This document shows positions 47,001-50,123 of a stretch of 50,123 nucleotides of DNA, one piece after another. A model generated the notes under the pieces. The model was given only the letters and a program-made list of their open reading frames with translations, was not told the DNA's origin and ran no database searches. Position numbers and translations under genes: made by a program. The DNA is from Planctomycetota bacterium (GTDB taxonomy: Bacteria; Planctomycetota; Brocadiia; Brocadiales; Brocadiaceae): NCBI GenBank assembly GCA_016873165.1, contig VGXV01000026.1, positions 1 through 50,123 on the forward strand. Reading direction: 5' to 3'. How positions within the stretch are numbered: the stretch's first letter is position 1; every line of letters begins with the position of its first letter.

Positions 47001-50000
47001 TCACCGATGAATCATTCGCCACCGTTCCGCTGCCTTCCTCAAAGTTATAATACGCCCACAGACTCTCTTCCCTGCTCAGCGATATCGCACTCTCTCCATC
47101 CACCGTATACGTCACTTCCACAGGACTACTGTTCACCGTTGCTCCTTCTACCGGCGATACTATCGTTATCTTCGGCGCTACCGTATCCAGGGTAACATTT
47201 ATCGACGCAGACCCTGTATTCCCTGCTGAATCTGTTCCCGTTATGGTTACTGTATTTGTGCCCTCCGTTAAACTCCTGCTCACCGTTTTCTGACTCCCCC
47301 CGTCCACCGTATACGTTACCGTTAGCGGACTGGTATTCACCACTGCTCCGTCTGTTGGAGACACTATCTTTATCACCGGCACTGCCGTGTCCAGCGTCAC
47401 CGTTATTGATGCCGATCCCTTATTCCCTACCGAGTCCGTCTCGCTTATGGTAATCGTATTCTTCCCCTCCGTTAAACTCTTGCTCACCGTTTTCTGACTC
47501 CCCCCGTCCACCGTATACGTTACCGTTACCGGATTGGTATTCACCACTGCTCCGTCTGTTGGAGACACTATATTTATCACCGGCGCTGTCGTATCCAGCG
47601 TCACCGTTATTGATGCCGATCCCTTGTTCCCCGCTGTATCCGTCTCGGTTACTGTTACGGTATTTTTCCCCTCCGCTAAGCTCTTGCTCACCGTTTTCTG
47701 ACTCCCCCCGTCCACCGTATACGTTACCGTTACCGGATTGGTATTTACCGTCGCTCCGTTCGATGGCGATACAATTGCTATCTGCGGCACTGCCGTGTCA
47801 AGGGTTACCGTAATTGTTGCAGAACCGGTATTCCCCTCCGCATCTGTTTCTGTCACGGTTACATTATTTTCACCCTCAGTTAAGCCCTTACTTACGCTTT
47901 TTTCACTCCCTCCATTTACCGTATACCTCACGGTTACCGGAGTAGTGTTTACCGATGCCCCGTCTGACGGCGATACGATCGCTACCTCCGGCCCCTTCCG
48001 AAGAATATAATTCCCATGCGAATTGCACATGTGAAGATCACCACTTAGGGGATCAACATTTAAACTCCACACCGATGAATACCCCGTCTGATCATACCGT
48101 ATGTCTTCCCATGTATTCCCGTAATCCTGCGAACGAAAGATAAATTTCTCAAAATGCCCGTAAGAACCCGCCTTCATTCCAACATATATGTTATTGGGAT
48201 TGATCGGGTCCACGGCCACCGCACTAAAACTCCTCAGCGTTGTACTTCCAAACGTCTCTCCTGTAATCCCATTGCTCTTCCCTATCTCCTGCCACCCTGA
48301 CCCGTCAAACACATACAACCCATTCGTAGTCGCCGCATACACCATGTTTGAGTCCGTAGGATCAATATCCACATCCTGGGGCATCCCGAACGGATTCGTC
48401 GCAATCTGCGACCACGTTGTCCCCTTATCCGCCGAATACCACAGGTACGACGAATTCGTTTTATTCGGATTTTGTTCAAATGCATACACAATATCCCCAT
48501 TCCCGGGAAACACCGCATGGATGCCCTTGCCGCTTACTGACGTCCATGTCTTGCCCCCGTCCTTGCTTATCCGGCTTCCCGATTCCCCTCCCGCATACAC
48601 ATAACTGGAATTCTGAGGATGAAAACTCATAAAATAATAATCATCCGATGTGCTTGTATACTTTGTCCAACTGTTCCCCCCATCGGCCGACCGTATAATA
48701 TACTGGGAATTATAACTCCCCACCGCAGTTACTATGATATCCGAATTGTCAGGACTCACGGCTCCCGCACGGGTCGTCTGACCGTTATTCCTTGGCACTC
48801 CCAGCAACCTCCATGTGTTCCCTCCATCTTCCGTAATCGCAGGGCCAAAATCCGTTAAAAAATAAATCCTTCTCCTCGTGTCCGATGTGTCAAAATACAC
48901 GGACGACTTCCCCCCCTCGCGGCGCGCCCCCATATACCCGTTTCCCGAATAGCTCCACGAATTCCCGCTATCCGTGGTCTTCCTCATGCTGCTCAGCATG
49001 TCCCCCAATGCAACACCCGCTATCTCAGGATGCGGCGCTATGGGAATCGCAGGCCCAGGCCAAATGTCCTGAATATCAAGATCCCCCACATTCAGATCAT
49101 ACGCAGGATTCCACGTCGCTCCTCCATCGGTGCTGTAATACGGATTAAATTCGTACGTCTCACTGCACACATCCACCCTCACATATAAATAATTCGGATC
49201 GGCAGGGCTTATGCTAATCGTCCTATACGAACAGTTAAGATCCAGCCCGCTGCTCCTGCTCGTAAATGTCTTGCCCCCGTCCGTTGACCGGTACACCTTG
49301 TATGTCCCCACCGCCGCATATATGATCACATTGCTGCTGTTGCTCTCCGTATCTATCGCTATGGTGCGGGGATAGTCCGGAAGATTGCCCAGTGCGCTAA
49401 CGGTTGGCGTATTCACCCCGTCATCGACAACCTTATATAACCCCTTGCTGCTTGCCGCCGTATTATTCGTCGCCACATATAACGTATTCTTTGTGCCGCC
49501 GCTGGTAACAAGTTCGATATCCAGTATCCTTTTCCCGCTTAACCCTATCGATTTCCATGTAGCCCCTCCATCCGTCGATTTCAGTAACCCGTCTTTATGC
49601 GTGCCAGCATAGATTGTCTGATGTCTCGTCCCGTCAAAACTGTTTGCATCAAACGCATAGTGCTGCCCTTCTCCCGCATCGTTGGTATCGCCGCTGGTAT
49701 TCTTCGAATAATACGTCTTCCTTACCAGTGTCCACGTATCTCCCCCGTCAAGCGTCCGATAAATCCCGTCATTAGAACCACCACCGGTGCTGCTGAGAAA
49801 TACCACATCCTCATTCCCGGAATCAACCACAAGAGAAACACCCCCCAGAGATTTAATGCCATTCCGTTTTGATTCCCATGAATTGCCTCCGTCTATCGAT
49901 TTCCATACCTGTGACGTATCAACACAAAAGTATGCCACATCAGGATTTGAAGGTGCATAACTAATGCTCTGCACCATCTGAAACCCCTCCCCTCCTTCAT

Positions 50001-50123
50001 GCCCCGCTTCGTATTGCGCTGACGTCCTCAATGGCACTGCTTCCCATTGGCTTCCTGCCCCGCCCGACTGTGCACCCACCTCCTTTACAAAATGTATTTG
50101 TGAAAATAAAAATATGACCAGTA
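44068..50123 (-). CDS. Giant secreted Asp-box/Ig-like/LamG protein, 5' end outside window
   Basis: At least 2017 residues. The frame is open to the window edge, so the true start lies beyond it: codons upstream of GTG 50079 read LVIFLFSQIHFVKEVGAQ, the end of a signal peptide. In order: an Asp-box beta-propeller (about 50075-48000) paralogous to the protein at 37049; ten Ig-like repeats of about 65 residues (pattern IVSPxDGAxVN...YTVDGGSQKTVSKSLTEG...ETDxAGNTGSASITVTLDT); LamG-type jelly-roll domains inserted within repeat 5 (about 46475-47090) and repeat 8 (about 45265-45860); and a terminal LamG-type domain (about 44068-44730). It is probably an extracellular carbohydrate-binding or adhesive matrix protein. 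GC content is visibly higher than in the polysaccharide locus. Confidence 0.9.
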   Translation of the reverse strand, partial: LVIFLFSQIHFVKEVGAQSGGAGSQWEAVPLRTSAQYEAGHEGGEGFQMVQSISYAPSNPDVAYFCVDTSQVWKSIDGGNSWESKRNGIKSLGGVSLVVDSGNEDVVFLSSTGGGSNDGIYRTLDGGDTWTLVRKTYYSKNTSGDTNDAGEGQHYAFDANSFDGTRHQTIYAGTHKDGLLKSTDGGATWKSIGLSGKRILDIELVTSGGTKNTLYVATNNTAASSKGLYKVVDDGVNTPTVSALGNLPDYPRTIAIDTESNSSNVIIYAAVGTYKVYRSTDGGKTFTSRSSGLDLNCSYRTISISPADPNYLYVRVDVCSETYEFNPYYSTDGGATWNPAYDLNVGDLDIQDIWPGPAIPIAPHPEIAGVALGDMLSSMRKTTDSGNSWSYSGNGYMGARREGGKSSVYFDTSDTRRRIYFLTDFGPAITEDGGNTWRLLGVPRNNGQTTRAGAVSPDNSDIIVTAVGSYNSQYIIRSADGGNSWTKYTSTSDDYYFMSFHPQNSSYVYAGGESGSRISKDGGKTWTSVSGKGIHAVFPGNGDIVYAFEQNPNKTNSSYLWYSADKGTTWSQIATNPFGMPQDVDIDPTDSNMVYAATTNGLYVFDGSGWQEIGKSNGITGETFGSTTLRSFSAVAVDPINPNNIYVGMKAGSYGHFEKFIFRSQDYGNTWEDIRYDQTGYSSVWSLNVDPLSGDLHMCNSHGNYILRKGPEVAIVSPSDGASVNTTPVTVRYTVNGGSEKSVSKGLTEGENNVTVTETDAEGNTGSATITVTLDTAVPQIAIVSPSNGATVNTNPVTVTYTVDGGSQKTVSKSLAEGKNTVTVTETDTAGNKGSASITVTLDTTAPVINIVSPTDGAVVNTNPVTVTYTVDGGSQKTVSKSLTEGKNTITISETDSVGNKGSASITVTLDTAVPVIKIVSPTDGAVVNTSPLTVTYTVDGGSQKTVSRSLTEGTNTVTITGTDSAGNTGSASINVTLDTVAPKITIVSPVEGATVNSSPVEVTYTVDGESAISLSREESLWAYYNFEEGSGTVANDSSVNKRNGTIYGDATYTTGKKGKGLKCDGTNDYVEIGDIDLSDAFTLSAWIKASSFGKNMIIGKTWETYQLLVKDGGTIVVSRNSANAISYRASLATNTWYHIVATFDTTNGTVLYVDGNEVATSGNTSVTTKNDVATKIGATGWTAQDYFNGIVDEVRIFNRALTSGEVYDLFSGQTTVSKSITEGRNTITVTETDQAGNTGTASINITLDTGAPQITILSPSDGAVVNTSPITVTYTVDGGSQKTVSKSLTEGANTITISETDSSGNTGSASITVTLDTTVPVVTIVSPTDGAVVNTNPLTVTYTVDGGSQKTVSKSLTEGTNMVTVTETDSAGNTGSTSITVMLDTTAPQITILSPSDGTVVDVNSVEVTYTVDGQSALSMSREDSLWAYYNFEEGSGTVAYDSSVYKRDGTIYGNAAYGTGKKGKGLKCDGVNDYAEIGDIDLSDAFTLSTWIKASSFGKNMIVGKTYETYQLFVSTGGTVVFNRNSASAIRYRANLATNTWYHIVVTFDTTNGTALYVDGSSVATEGTTTVTSTNDVATRIGAAGWTAMDFFNGIIDDVRIFNRSLSAEEVEELFSDKTTVVKNLVEGENVITVAETDLAGNTGSASITVTLDTIAPQITILSPSDGAMVNSSPITVAYTVDGGSQKTVSKSLTEGKNTITISETDSLGKTGSASITVTLDTIAPQVTIVSPKDGAEVSSSPIDVTYTIDGGSQKTVSKSLTEGTNTVTISETDSAGNTGSASITVTLNTLSTATNSKVACYAFDEGSGSVATDTSGNGNDGTINGGAVFSTGKSGTGLSFDGTDDYVSVPCMNYDEISISAWFYKNKNDTSNADAIIGGWKWNSDIQSNEGFDVRFFKNNPDTIDFCLITKDANGTRTKMTASSNLGSSTGAWHHVVCTYSQSTGEQKLYINGTLAATVNHSAGNKIVPLSSYSDMRIGYSRVNNGYFNGKIDEVYIYDRALSDQEVLDVFNGK
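44750..47990 (-). repeat. In-gene tandem repeats coding Ig-like modules
   Basis: Ten copies of a module of about 195 bp encode the Ig-like repeats. Two are split by insertions of about 600 bp encoding LamG-type domains that are themselves near copies of each other (46475-47090 and 45265-45860). The frame is kept throughout. On the opposite strand these repeats create long meaningless reading frames. Such repeats favour unequal recombination, so copy number may differ between strains. Confidence 0.88.

Noticed and set aside
44750..47990. Regular repeats that might suggest a CRISPR array
   Set aside because: The repeats are about 195 bp, coding and in frame, with no short direct repeats and spacers and no cas genes.
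45891..48010. Several Pro/Ser/Leu-rich plus-strand frames
   Set aside because: They are antisense readings of the Ig-like repeats of the giant gene and repeat with the same period.

Overview
The window is about 50 kb of moderately AT-rich bacterial chromosome. No rRNA, tRNA or CRISPR array was seen. Several things suggest an environmental Gram-negative-type bacterium: many short palindromic intergenic repeats, multi-PAS hybrid histidine kinases, a sigma-54 activator, and a long sulfated-polysaccharide-type locus with very large secreted repeat proteins. An anammox-type planctomycete (Brocadiales) is my best guess. It rests on overall style and not on a marker gene, so it should be treated as weak.

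Layout. (1) 1-3673: housekeeping and accessory genes (sirtuin, CDF-like membrane protein, CNT-type nucleoside transporter) among MITE-like inverted-repeat elements. (2) 3763-12175: a restriction-modification island. A type III mod gene and a type III res gene are separated by three AT-rich genes: a large Eco57I/type IIG-like N6-adenine methylase, a candidate PD-(D/E)xK protein and a 77-residue protein. All five genes overlap or abut. Next to it on the other strand is an AbrB-type antitoxin with a decapitated PIN toxin (12236-12605). (3) 12903-26770: a signalling block with two hybrid histidine kinases (one with a MASE1 membrane sensor), two divergent non-hybrid kinases and an NtrC-family sigma-54 activator. 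The leftward kinase is preceded by a c-di-GMP-I riboswitch with a visible terminator/antiterminator platform. Small genes (98, 153 and 144 residues) sit in between. (4) 27581-43983: a 16-kb co-directional surface-polysaccharide locus with a sugar-nucleotide epimerase, Wzx-type flippase, Wzy/WaaL-type polymerase or ligase, three GT4-type glycosyltransferases, three sulfotransferases, two radical SAM proteins, a secreted Asp-box propeller protein and a NTP_transf_5-type protein. (5) 44068-50123, minus strand: a giant secreted protein that runs off the window. It has an Asp-box propeller paralogous to the one in the polysaccharide locus, ten Ig-like repeats with two LamG-type domains inserted inside repeats, and a third LamG at the C-terminus.

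How the parts may work together (inference): sensor kinases, one of them under c-di-GMP control, could feed the NtrC-type regulator. Sigma-54-like promoter sequences precede that regulator, the first gene of the polysaccharide locus and the 98-residue gene. This would connect signalling to production of a sulfated extracellular matrix and its secreted propeller/LamG proteins.

Least expected items: the five-gene composite R-M island, the c-di-GMP riboswitch in front of a histidine kinase, the nested LamG-in-Ig architecture, and two MITE-like families with probable 8-bp target duplications, one of which provides a gene's stop codon.
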